64,000 bases of DNA, from NCBI GenBank assembly GCA_028285495.1, contig JANQPB010000042.1, positions 186,001 to 250,000 of the forward strand. The letters run 5' to 3'. Shown piece by piece: positions 8,557 to 16,588 of this stretch. A model generated the notes under the pieces. That model saw only the letters and a list, made by a program, of their open reading frames with translations. It was not told the origin of the DNA and did no database searches. Made by a program: the position numbers and the translations under genes. The DNA is from Acidimicrobiales bacterium (GTDB taxonomy: Bacteria; Actinomycetota; Acidimicrobiia; Acidimicrobiales; SZUA-35). How positions within the stretch are numbered: the stretch's first letter is position 1; each line of letters starts with the position of its first letter.

Positions 8557-9589
8557 CGGCCACGACCGCACGCCGCCGAGCGGCCCCGACCGCGGGTCTC
8601 CCAGCGGCTCCGACCGCCCGCCCGCCGGCGGCCGGGACCGCCCGCCGGCCAACGGCACCGGCCGACCGCCCCCCGTCGGTCGGCCCCCGTTCGACCGCAT
8701 CGCCGTCATCGGCGCCAGGGGACAGCTGGGCTCGGCCCTCGTCGACCGGCGCTGGCCGGTCGGCACGCTCGTGCTCCCGGTCACCCGCGACCAGCTCGAT
8801 CTGACCGACCGGGAGTCGGTCTGGTCGTACCTCCTGCGATGGCGACCCCAGGTGGTGGTCAACGCCGCCGCCTACACCCGGGTCGACCGGGCCGAGGACG
8901 AGCCGGAGCTGGCCGTCGAGGTCAACCAGGCCGCCGTCGCCTCGATCGTGCAGGGCGTCAGCGCCATCGGAGCCCGATTGATCCACGTGTCGACCGACTA
9001 CGTCTTCGACGGCACCGCCGACGGCTGGTACCGGGAGGCCGACCAGGTCAACCCGTTGAGCGTCTACGGGCGATCGAAGCGGGCCGGTGAGCTCGAGGCG
9101 TTCGCCCTCGACGACAGCCTCGTCATCCGCACGTCCGGGCTGTACTCCAGTACCGGCACCAACTTCGTGCGGACCATCCGCCGGTTGGGTCGGGAGCGGG
9201 ATCGACTCGAGGTGGTCGACGACCAGCGGCTCTGCCCGACCTCGGCCGACGACCTGGCCGAGGCGATCGGCGTCGCCATCGAAGCCGGGCTGAAGCACAC
9301 CGGCCTGTTCCACGTTGCGTCCGTCGACGACGCCACCTGGTGGGAGGTGGCGGACGAGATCCTCCGCCTCGACGGCCGCCGTTCGGCCATCGATCTCGAC
9401 CGGATCTCCACCGAGCAGCGGCTGGCCCAGGGCCGCTCGATCGCCCGCCGGCCGGCCGACTCACGGCTCAGCAGCGAGGCCTTCGCCACCGCCTACGACC
9501 ACACGCTTCGACCGTGGCGAACGGCGCTGGCCGACGTCTACCGGCAGCTGGCCAGACGGGACGACGAACCCGCCCCGGCGCCGGCCTAG
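8546..9589 (+). CDS. rfbD: dTDP-4-dehydrorhamnose reductase
   Basis: 347 residues. It catalyses the last step of dTDP-L-rhamnose synthesis. After a 50-residue Pro/Gly/Asp-rich leader comes the Rossmann motif IAVIGARGQLGSAL, then VVVNAAAYTRVDRAEDEPELA, IHVSTDYVFDG and NPLSVYGRSKRAGE, where Tyr and Lys are the catalytic pair. The start is taken as TTG at 8546 because AGGAGGA lies 5 bases upstream inside the preceding gene and no ATG/GTG is close. The low-complexity N-terminal extension is atypical; an internal start nearer the fold cannot be excluded. Its TAG shares the palindrome CTAG with the stop of convergent meaB, so the two genes overlap by 4 bases. Confidence 0.88.
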   Translation: MSASGHDRTPPSGPDRGSPSGSDRPPAGGRDRPPANGTGRPPPVGRPPFDRIAVIGARGQLGSALVDRRWPVGTLVLPVTRDQLDLTDRESVWSYLLRWRPQVVVNAAAYTRVDRAEDEPELAVEVNQAAVASIVQGVSAIGARLIHVSTDYVFDGTADGWYREADQVNPLSVYGRSKRAGELEAFALDDSLVIRTSGLYSSTGTNFVRTIRRLGRERDRLEVVDDQRLCPTSADDLAEAIGVAIEAGLKHTGLFHVASVDDATWWEVADEILRLDGRRSAIDLDRISTEQRLAQGRSIARRPADSRLSSEAFATAYDHTLRPWRTALADVYRQLARRDDEPAPAPA

Positions 9590-10578
9590 GCCGAGCCGTC
9601 GGCCGGTGAGCGGTCGAACAGGACATCGATCAGCTGCCGGGCGGCGGCCGAGACCGACAGCGTCCGGTCGACGACCGCCTGCTCCAGGTCCCGGTGGCAG
9701 GCGGCGAAGCGCTCGTCGGCCTCGGCCCTGGCGAACAGGGCCGAGCCGATCTCGTCGGTCAGCTGGGCGACCGCCTGGTCGGCCCGTAGCCGGGCCAGCG
9801 CGCCGCTGGCATCCAGTTGGTCGCGCAGCTCGGTCAGCGAGACCAGCACCTCGTCGATGCCCCGGCCGCCGGTGCTCGAGCACGTCAGCACCGGCGTGTC
9901 GATCCCGGGATGCTTCGAGCGCACCAGGTGCAGGGCGAGCCGGTAGTCGCCGGCGGTCTGCTCGGCCAGCGCGGCCAGGTCGCCGTCGGCCTTGTTGACC
10001 ACCACGAGGTCGGCCAACTCCATGATTCCCCGCTTGATGCCCTGCAGGTCGTCACCGCCGCCGGGGGCGACCAGCAACAGGAAGAGGTCGGTCACCGTGG
10101 CCACCGTGGTCTCCGACTGACCGACGCCGACGGTCTCGACCAGGATCAGGTCGTAGCCGGCCGCCTCGCACAGGGCGATCGCATCGCGGGTGCGGCGGCC
10201 GATGCCGCCGAGGGCGCCGCCGGATGGCGACGGCCGGATGAAGACGTCGTCGCGACCGGCCAGCGACGCCATCCTGGTCTTGTCGCCGAGGATCGATCCC
10301 CGGCCGGCCGTGCTCGACGGGTCGACTGCGAGGACGGCGAGCCGTTGGCCCCGGTCGAGCACACGGGAGCCGAACGCGTCGATGAAGGTGCTCTTGCCGA
10401 CGCCGGGTGGCCCGGTGATCCCGATCCGTAGCGCCCCGCCGGTCGTCGGCAGCAGCTCGTCGATGAGGTCCTCGGCCTGGCGGTGGTGGTCACCCCTGGT
10501 CGACTCGACCAGGGTGATGGCCCTGGCCAGGGCCCGACGGTCGCCGGCCGACACGGCCTCGGCCAACTCACTCGTCAC
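9586..10578 (-). CDS. meaB: Methylmalonyl-CoA mutase-associated GTPase MeaB
   Basis: 330 residues, a G3E-family P-loop GTPase that protects and reloads adenosylcobalamin-dependent methylmalonyl-CoA mutase. Walker A is GPPGVGKST; then VDPSSTAGRGSILGDKTRM, ETVGVGQSE and the NKAD guanine-binding motif, all diagnostic for MeaB/ArgK. A GTG at 10584 is in frame, but a -10 element (CATACT, 10591-10586) ends only 1 base before it and 7 bases before the GTG at 10578, so I prefer 10578 as a leaderless start. It lies just downstream of the mutase on the same strand, the usual partnership. Convergent with rfbD, sharing the CTAG stop palindrome. Confidence 0.93.
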   Translation of the reverse strand: MTSELAEAVSAGDRRALARAITLVESTRGDHHRQAEDLIDELLPTTGGALRIGITGPPGVGKSTFIDAFGSRVLDRGQRLAVLAVDPSSTAGRGSILGDKTRMASLAGRDDVFIRPSPSGGALGGIGRRTRDAIALCEAAGYDLILVETVGVGQSETTVATVTDLFLLLVAPGGGDDLQGIKRGIMELADLVVVNKADGDLAALAEQTAGDYRLALHLVRSKHPGIDTPVLTCSSTGGRGIDEVLVSLTELRDQLDASGALARLRADQAVAQLTDEIGSALFARAEADERFAACHRDLEQAVVDRTLSVSAAARQLIDVLFDRSPADGSA

Positions 10579-10585
10579 GGGCACC

Positions 10586-10591
10586 AGTATG
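10586..10591 (-). promoter_or_regulatory. -10 element of meaB
   Basis: CATACT on the minus strand, 7 bases before the GTG at 10578; it decides against the upstream GTG at 10584. Confidence 0.5.
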
Positions 10592-10638
10592 GGGTCTGCC
10601 GGGCCGGTCGAGGCGGGGGCGGGGTCGCGCCGACCCGG

Positions 10639-12819
10639 TCAGGCCGCGGCGTCCCGGGTCACCGACAGCACGGTCCTGGCCGCCTCCAGGATGTTGGTGC
10701 CCGGCCCGAAGATGGCGGCGACCCCGGCCTCGGTCAGGTAGTCGTAGTCCTGGGGCGGGATCACGCCGCCGCACACGACGACGACGTGGCCGGCCCCGAG
10801 GGCCCGCAGCTCACGGATCAGCTCGGGGACCAGCGTCTTGTGGCCGGCCGCCTGCGACGAGACGCCGACGATGTGCACGTCGTTGTCGACGGCGTCCCTC
10901 GCCGCCTCGGCCGGGGTCTGGAACAGGGGGCCGACGTCGACATCGAAGCCGAGGTCGGCGAACGAGGTGGCGATGACCTTGGCCCCCCGATCGTGGCCGT
11001 CCTGGCCCATCTTGACCACCAGGATCCGGGGCTGGCGCCCGTTGGCCCTGGCGAACGCCTCGACCTCGCCCTTGACCCGCTCGTAGTCCTCGGCCCCCTC
11101 GTACGACGAGGCGTAGACGCCGCTGACCATCCGGGTGTCGGCCTGGTGACGGCCGAAGACCTCCTCCATGGCGTCGGACATCTCGCCGACGGTGGCTCTG
11201 GCCCTGGCCGCCTCGACGCACAGCGCCAGCAGGTTCGCCCCACCCCCGGCCCCCTCGGTCAGGGCGGCCAGGGCGGCCCGGCAGGCGCCGTCGTCGCGCT
11301 CGGCCCTGACCCGCTCGAGCCGTTCGAGCTGGGCCTCGCGGACGGCCGTGTTGTCGATGTCGAGCACGTCGACGGTCGCCCCCTCGTCGTCGACCCGGTA
11401 CTTGTTGACCCCGACGATGACGTCCTCACCGCGGTCGATCCTGGCCTGGCGGCGGGCCGCCGCCTCCTCGATCCGCAGCTTTGGCACCCCGGCGGCGATC
11501 GCCGCCGTCATGCCACCGAGCTCCTCGACCTCGGCGATGACGGCCCTGGCCCGGTCGGCCAGGTCGGCGGTGAGCCGCTCGACGTAGTAGCTGCCGGCCA
11601 GCGGGTCGACCGTCCGGGTCACGCCGGACTCCTCGGCCAGGATCAGCTGGGTATTGCGGGCGATCCTGGCGCTGGTCTCGGTCGGAAGGCCGAGGGCCTC
11701 GTCGAACGCGTTGGTGTGCAGGCTCTGGGTGCCGCCGAGCACGGCGGCCAGCGCCTCGACGGTGGTCCTGACCACGTTGTTGTACGGGTCCTGCTCGGTC
11801 AGCGACACCCCCGAGGTCTGGCAGTGGGTCCGCAGCATCGATGAGCGGGGGCTCGCCGGCTCGAACTGCGACATCAGCTCGGCCCAGAGCAGGCGGGCGG
11901 CCCGGAGCTTGGCCACCTCCATGAACACGTCCATCCCGATGCCGAAGAAGAAGCTGAGCCGACCGGCGAAGGCGTCGACGTCGAGGCCCGCGTCGAGCGC
12001 GGCCCGCACGTACTCGAGCCCGTCTGCGAGGGTGTAGCCCAGTTCCAGGTCGGCCGGTGCCCCCGCCTCGAGCATGTGGTAGCCCGAGATCGAGATCGAG
12101 TTGAACTTGGGCATGTTGGCTGCGGTGTAGCCGATGATGTCGGCCACGATCCGCATGCTCGGCTCGGGCGGGTAGATGTAGGTGTTGCGGACCATGAACT
12201 CCTTGAGGATGTCGTTCTGGATGGTCCCGGCCAGTTGCTCGGTCGTGGCCCCCTGCTCCTGTCCGGCCACGATGTAGCAGGCCATGATCGGCAGCACGGC
12301 GCCGTTCATCGTCATCGACACCGTCATCTTGTCGAGGGGGATCCCGTCGAACAGGATCTTCATGTCCTCGACCGAGTCGATGGCCACGCCGGCCTTGCCG
12401 ACGTCGCCCGGCACCCGGGGGTGGTCGGAGTCGTACCCCCGGTGGGTGGCCAGGTCGAACGCGACCGACAGGCCCATCTGGCCGGCGGCGAGATTGTCGC
12501 GGTAGAACCGGTTCGACTCCTCCGCGGTGGAGAACCCGGCGTACTGGCGGATCGTCCACGGTCGGTTGGTGTACATCGTCGAGCGGGGCCCCCGGACGAA
12601 CGGGTGCTCGCCCGGCAGGGAGCCCAGGTGGTCGACCCCGTCGAGATCGCTCTCGGTGTAGAGCGGCTTCACGTCGATCTGCTCGGGTGTCGTGACCGTC
12701 AGGTCGTCGAGCGGCGTGCCCCGCAGCTCCTTGGTGGCCCGCTCCCGCCAGGTGTCGATGGCCTCGCCGGCGGCCGCATCGGTGGTCGGGCGCGTCGTGG
12801 AACCAGCGTTGTCTGACAT
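10639..12819 (-). CDS. scpA: Methylmalonyl-CoA mutase, single-chain/large subunit
   Basis: 726 residues. Adenosylcobalamin enzyme interconverting methylmalonyl-CoA and succinyl-CoA in propionate catabolism. The TIM-barrel half shows TMYTNRPWTIRQYAGFSTAEESN and MVRNTYIYPPEPSMR, motifs that separate methylmalonyl- from isobutyryl-CoA mutases; the C-terminal B12 domain has the DGHDRG (DxHxxG) cobalt-ligand motif. Length matches the catalytic subunit; no separate small subunit is seen here, so it may act as a homodimer. The ATG at 12819 is preceded by TACCCT with a 6-base spacer, a leaderless arrangement. Followed on the same strand by meaB. The carboxylase alpha subunit at 20875-22641 could supply the upstream step. 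Confidence 0.95.
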   Translation of the reverse strand: MSDNAGSTTRPTTDAAAGEAIDTWRERATKELRGTPLDDLTVTTPEQIDVKPLYTESDLDGVDHLGSLPGEHPFVRGPRSTMYTNRPWTIRQYAGFSTAEESNRFYRDNLAAGQMGLSVAFDLATHRGYDSDHPRVPGDVGKAGVAIDSVEDMKILFDGIPLDKMTVSMTMNGAVLPIMACYIVAGQEQGATTEQLAGTIQNDILKEFMVRNTYIYPPEPSMRIVADIIGYTAANMPKFNSISISGYHMLEAGAPADLELGYTLADGLEYVRAALDAGLDVDAFAGRLSFFFGIGMDVFMEVAKLRAARLLWAELMSQFEPASPRSSMLRTHCQTSGVSLTEQDPYNNVVRTTVEALAAVLGGTQSLHTNAFDEALGLPTETSARIARNTQLILAEESGVTRTVDPLAGSYYVERLTADLADRARAVIAEVEELGGMTAAIAAGVPKLRIEEAAARRQARIDRGEDVIVGVNKYRVDDEGATVDVLDIDNTAVREAQLERLERVRAERDDGACRAALAALTEGAGGGANLLALCVEAARARATVGEMSDAMEEVFGRHQADTRMVSGVYASSYEGAEDYERVKGEVEAFARANGRQPRILVVKMGQDGHDRGAKVIATSFADLGFDVDVGPLFQTPAEAARDAVDNDVHIVGVSSQAAGHKTLVPELIRELRALGAGHVVVVCGGVIPPQDYDYLTEAGVAAIFGPGTNILEAARTVLSVTRDAAA

Positions 12820-12825
12820 GGTCTC

Positions 12826-12831
12826 AGGGTA
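12826..12831 (-). promoter_or_regulatory. -10 element of methylmalonyl-CoA mutase gene
   Basis: TACCCT on the minus strand with a 6-base spacer to ATG 12819; predicted leaderless transcript. Confidence 0.6.
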
Positions 12832-12888
12832 GACGGGCCCCGCGATCGGGGACCACCGACGGAGGTCCTGACCGGTCCCGCCGTGCCC

Positions 12889-12894
12889 TAGACT
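12889..12894 (+). promoter_or_regulatory. -10 element of Wzm-like permease gene
   Basis: TAGACT with a 7-base spacer to ATG 12902. It is divergent from the mutase promoter 58 bases away. Confidence 0.6.
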
Positions 12895-12901
12895 CGACTC
12901 G

Positions 12902-13864
12902 ATGCTCACCGCCGCACGCCCGCCCGAAGGGGTGGACGGAGCAGGATCCGAGTGGACCGCTGCGCCCGATCCCGAGCTGATCGAGGCCGGCTACCGTCCC
13001 CCCGGCCTCCTCCGCCGCCTGTCCGACGTCGTCCAGCACCGCCAGCTGCTGTGGAACCTGACCCGCCGTGAGGTGAAGGTCCGCCACAAGAACAGCCTGC
13101 TCGGATTCGCCTGGAACCTGATGAACCCGCTGCTGTACCTCGTGATCTTCAGCCTGGTGTTCACGCTCATCCTCCCGAGCGGCTCGATTCCCCGGTATGC
13201 GCTCAACCTGTTGGCCGGGCTGCTGGTCTACGACCTGTTCGCCGCCGGGGTGACCGGGGCCACCAGCTCGGTCGTGGCCAACAGCCACCTGGTGCAGAAG
13301 ATCTGGTTCCCCCGGGAGGTCCTCCCGATCGCCGCCGTTGCCGCCAACCTCGTGCCGTTCGTGAGCCGCCTCGCCATCCTCGGGGTCGGGCTCGCCCTGT
13401 TCCGCCAGTCGCCCGAGTGGGACATGATCTGGCTGCTCGTCCCGGCCCTGCTGATCACCCTGGTCATGGCCGTCGGCTTCGGGTTGCTGCTGGCTGCCGC
13501 CAACGTCTTCTTCCGCGACGTCCAGCACTTCCTCGAGCTCGCTCTCCTGGCGCTGTTCTGGTTCACCCCCATCGTCTACGTCTACGACTTCGCCGGGAAC
13601 GCCATCCGCGATCGGCTCGGTGTCGGGGCCGAGCGGCTGGCGATGCTCAACCCGCTCACGCCGTTGACCACCACGTTCCAGCGGGTGCTCTACAACCCGA
13701 CGAACTTCGGGCCGGAGCAGCAGGAGAACTTCACCCTCCTGCTCCGGCCGTCGACGTGGTACCTCCAGAACCTCGCCATCTCGGCGGTCACCGCCATCGT
13801 GGTGTTGATCCTCGGGCTCCGGGTCTTCGCCAGACTGGAGGGCTCGTTCGCCGAGCGCCTCTAG
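12902..13864 (+). CDS. ABC-2 type glycan exporter permease (Wzm-like)
   Basis: 320 residues with about six hydrophobic segments, for example LLYLVIFSLVFTLILP, ALNLLAGLLVYDLFAAGV, VPALLITLVMAVGFGLLLAAA and a last helix ending RVFARLEGSFAERL. The sequence LLWNLTRREVKVRHKNSLLGFAWNLMNPLL is the typical cytoplasmic start of O-antigen/teichoic-acid type permeases. It should pair with the Wzt-like ATPase encoded convergently 13 bases downstream to move a lipid-linked polysaccharide across the membrane. The ATG lies 7 bases after TAGACT, so it looks leaderless. It is divergent from the mutase gene. Confidence 0.88.
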   Translation: MLTAARPPEGVDGAGSEWTAAPDPELIEAGYRPPGLLRRLSDVVQHRQLLWNLTRREVKVRHKNSLLGFAWNLMNPLLYLVIFSLVFTLILPSGSIPRYALNLLAGLLVYDLFAAGVTGATSSVVANSHLVQKIWFPREVLPIAAVAANLVPFVSRLAILGVGLALFRQSPEWDMIWLLVPALLITLVMAVGFGLLLAAANVFFRDVQHFLELALLALFWFTPIVYVYDFAGNAIRDRLGVGAERLAMLNPLTPLTTTFQRVLYNPTNFGPEQQENFTLLLRPSTWYLQNLAISAVTAIVVLILGLRVFARLEGSFAERL

Positions 13865-13877
13865 CGAGCGACGCCCG

Positions 13878-15194
13878 TCAGGACGACACGGCCGCCTCGA
13901 CGACCGGGGGCCCGGGGGGTGAGCCGAGCGGCGTGAGCTCGGCCGTCATGTCGACGTTGACCCGCCCGAAGGCCGGGTCGGGCCCCCTGACCACGAACTC
14001 ACCCTCCGGCGGGATGATCCGATCCCACACGTGAGTCGCATCCGGGGTCTCGGCCACGAAGGCGAACCGGTAGATCCCGTCGAGCAGGGGCAGGTCGTCG
14101 ATCGTGAACGTGAGCTCGTAGTCACCTGGCTGATCGGGCAGGGGTCGGGCCAGCACGTCGGTCGTCGACCGGTTCAGCATGACCGCGTTGTCCTGGCTCC
14201 GGAGGGCGAGGCGGATGCGGAACGGCACGGGCTCGACGAGCCGGTACCGGATCACGATGCGGACGGTCTCGCCCGGTCCGAACGGCAGCTCGGCCTGGGC
14301 GTCGACCACGCGACCGGACAGCAGCGTGACCGGGGCCACCCCCTCGTCGAGGTCCTCGGTGACACCCGTCGGGGGCAGGGCGGCCCGACCGGGACCGGAC
14401 CGGTGGCTCAGGTCGTACAACGCAGCCCGGTAGACCTCGACGGCCTCGTCGACGTCGCCGACGTGCAGCATCCGGCCCCGCTCGAGCACGAGCGCCCGGT
14501 CGCACAGCTCCTTGATCCGCTCGGGGCCGTGACTGACGATGACCAGCGTTCGCCCCATGGCCCGGAAGCGGTGGACCCGCTCCATGCACTTGGCCTGGAA
14601 GGCCTCGTCGCCGACGGCGAGCACCTCGTCGACCAGCAGCACGTCTGGCTCGAGGTTGGTCGCCACCGCGAACCCGAGCCGGGCCGTCATGCCCGACGAG
14701 TAGAACTTGACCTGCAGGTCGACGAAGTCCTCCAGCTCGGCGAAGGTGACGATGTCGTCGAAGATCTGGTCGACCTGCTCCCGCTCGAAGCCGAGGATCG
14801 AGGCGTTCAGGTAGACGTTCTCGCGGCCCGTCAGGTCCGGGTGGAAGCCGGCGCCCAGCTCGAGCAGGGCGGCGAGCCGGCCCCTGACCCGGACCCGGCC
14901 GTCGGTCGGGCGGATCGTGCCGGCCATGATCTTGAGCAGGGTGCTCTTGCCCGAGCCGTTGTGGCCCAGGATGCCGAAGCACTCGCCCTGGCGGACCTGG
15001 AACCCGACCTGGGAGAGCGCGTCGACCAGCTGGCCGTTGTGCTGGCCGAAGGTCAGCAGGCGGTCCTTCAGGGTGCGGGCCGGCTCCGCCCCGAGGCGGA
15101 ACGACTTGGACACGTCTTCGACGGAGATGGCGGCCGGCCGTGTGGACGGATCCGGCGACACCGACCCCGAGTGCGGCGGAGCATGGGAGGGCAT
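13878..15194 (-). CDS. Polysaccharide ABC exporter ATP-binding protein (Wzt-like) with glycan-binding C-domain
   Basis: 438 residues. The nucleotide-binding domain has Walker A GHNGSGKST, ABC signature YSSGM (FYSSGMTARLGFAVA) and Walker B LLVDEVLAVGDE, all characteristic of the polysaccharide/TagH-Wzt class. From about residue 270 a beta-rich C-terminal domain (RIRLALRSQDNAVMLNRSTTDV ... YRFAFVAETPD) resembles the Wzt carbohydrate-binding domain that recognises the finished glycan. The ATG at 15194 is preceded by TACGCT with a 9-base spacer. Its partner permease is on the opposite strand, tail to tail, which is unusual for a two-gene exporter. No other permease is present for it. Confidence 0.9.
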   Translation of the reverse strand: MPSHAPPHSGSVSPDPSTRPAAISVEDVSKSFRLGAEPARTLKDRLLTFGQHNGQLVDALSQVGFQVRQGECFGILGHNGSGKSTLLKIMAGTIRPTDGRVRVRGRLAALLELGAGFHPDLTGRENVYLNASILGFEREQVDQIFDDIVTFAELEDFVDLQVKFYSSGMTARLGFAVATNLEPDVLLVDEVLAVGDEAFQAKCMERVHRFRAMGRTLVIVSHGPERIKELCDRALVLERGRMLHVGDVDEAVEVYRAALYDLSHRSGPGRAALPPTGVTEDLDEGVAPVTLLSGRVVDAQAELPFGPGETVRIVIRYRLVEPVPFRIRLALRSQDNAVMLNRSTTDVLARPLPDQPGDYELTFTIDDLPLLDGIYRFAFVAETPDATHVWDRIIPPEGEFVVRGPDPAFGRVNVDMTAELTPLGSPPGPPVVEAAVSS

Positions 15195-15203
15195 CAGGCC
15201 CCA

Positions 15204-15209
15204 AGCGTA
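15204..15209 (-). promoter_or_regulatory. -10 element of Wzt-like ATPase gene
   Basis: TACGCT on the minus strand, 9 bases before ATG 15194; supports this start over upstream alternatives. Confidence 0.55.
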
Positions 15210-15318
15210 GTCGCTCGATCGGCTCGCCCTGCGCCTGCTGGCGTCGCCGCCCGGCCGGGCGATGGCCGGGTCTGCGGCCACACGCTTCGCCATCCGTCGG
15301 TCGCTCGCGGCCCCTCGC

Positions 15319-15324
15319 TAGCCT
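15319..15324 (+). promoter_or_regulatory. -10 element of GT4 gene at 15331
   Basis: TAGCCT with a 6-base spacer to GTG 15331; predicted leaderless. Confidence 0.6.
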
Positions 15325-15330
15325 CGGTCC

Positions 15331-16473
15331 GTGACCACCGACGAGGTTTCGCCCGTCCGGATCGCCATGGACCTGACCGCCCTCGCCGGCCCGACCACCG
15401 GGATCGGTCAGATGGTCCGCCAACTCGCCCGCCGGCTCCCCACCCACGACGGTCTCGACCTGACCGGCCTGTTCGTCAGCTGGCGGGGTCGCAACCGGCT
15501 GACCCAGGTCGCACCGGACGGCTGGCGGCTCCAGCCCCTCCTCCTGCCGGCCCGGGCCGCCCACCGGGCCTGGCTCCGCTTCGATCGCCCGCGGGTCCGC
15601 GGCTTCGATCTGGTGCACGGCCCGAACTACGTCGTCCCGCCGACCGGGGGGGCCGTCCGCCTGGTCACCGTCCACGACCTGACCGCCTGGCGCTACCCCG
15701 AGCTGGTCGACCACCACGCCAGGAGCTTCCCCCGCCACGTCGCCCGAGCGGTCGACGGCGGCGCCCACGTGCACGCCGTGTCCGAGCACGTCGGCCAGGA
15801 GCTGGAGCACGAGCTCGGCGTCGATCCCGACCGGATCCACGTCGTGACCAACGGGCTCGAACCGGTGCCGGAGGGCGACGGGGACCGGGGCCGGGCCAGG
15901 ATCGGCGCCCCCTACGTGCTGGCCGTCGGCACGATCGAGCCCCGCAAGGACCACGCCAGCCTGGTCCGGGCGATGGCCGCGATCTGGCCGGTGCTACCGG
16001 ACCTCCGGCTCGTGATCGCCGGTGCCCGCGGTTGGGGTCGGGCGGCGTTCGACGATGTCGTCGCCGACCTTGGCGTCGCCGACAAGATCGACGTCCTCGG
16101 GTACGTCGACGAGGCGACGAAGGCCGACCTGCTGTACGGGGCCGAGGTGCTCGCCTACCCGTCGCGCTACGAGGGCTTCGGCATCCCGATCCTCGAGGCC
16201 ATGGCGGCCGGCATCCCCGTCGTGACCACCACGGCAGGGGCGATCCCGGAGGTGGCGGGCCGGGCCGCGATCCTGGTCGAGCCCGAGGACCCGTCCGCCC
16301 TCGCCGGCGCGCTGCTGTCGGTGCTCGAGGACGACGAGCTGCGCCGCCACCTCGCCACGGCGGGGCGGGAGCGGGCCATGGCCTTCTCGTGGAGCGACTC
16401 GGTCGATCGCCTCGCCGCCCTCTACCGCCAGCTCGTCGACGGGCGGGTGCCGGCCGTCGAACCGGTCACCTGA
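15331..16473 (+). CDS. Glycosyltransferase family 4 protein
   Basis: 380 residues. The acceptor domain begins IAMDLTALAGPTTGIGQMVRQLARRL, and the donor domain contains VLAVGTIEPRKDHASLVRAM, LGYVDEATKADLLYGAEVLAYPS and the E-x7-E motif EGFGIPILEAMA. This matches mannosyltransferase-like GT4 enzymes acting on lipid-linked intermediates. It lies next to, and divergent from, the Wzt-like gene, so it probably contributes to the exported glycan. The GTG is 6 bases after TAGCCT (15319-15324), a leaderless arrangement, so it is transcribed from its own promoter. The sugar is not deducible. Confidence 0.87.
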   Translation: MTTDEVSPVRIAMDLTALAGPTTGIGQMVRQLARRLPTHDGLDLTGLFVSWRGRNRLTQVAPDGWRLQPLLLPARAAHRAWLRFDRPRVRGFDLVHGPNYVVPPTGGAVRLVTVHDLTAWRYPELVDHHARSFPRHVARAVDGGAHVHAVSEHVGQELEHELGVDPDRIHVVTNGLEPVPEGDGDRGRARIGAPYVLAVGTIEPRKDHASLVRAMAAIWPVLPDLRLVIAGARGWGRAAFDDVVADLGVADKIDVLGYVDEATKADLLYGAEVLAYPSRYEGFGIPILEAMAAGIPVVTTTAGAIPEVAGRAAILVEPEDPSALAGALLSVLEDDELRRHLATAGRERAMAFSWSDSVDRLAALYRQLVDGRVPAVEPVT

Positions 16474-16523
16474 GCGCATCGTCGCCGCCGGAGTCGATCG
16501 GCTGCCGGTCGAGCCCGAGCCGG

Positions 16524-16529
16524 TAGGGT
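16524..16529 (+). promoter_or_regulatory. -10 element of LpdA-like gene
   Basis: TAGGGT about 60 bases before the GTG; unlike most genes here it leaves a leader of about 50 bases with a GGGGAAGGA ribosome site. Confidence 0.4.
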
Positions 16530-16588
16530 CCTCAAGGACACGACCGCTCCGGTCCCCTGCCGGACGAGACGGGGAAGGACACCGGCCC

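Noticed and set aside
14122..15954. 610-codon open frame on the minus strand
   Set aside because: It runs through the Wzt-like gene in another frame and the GT4 gene antisense; no domain or promoter supports it.
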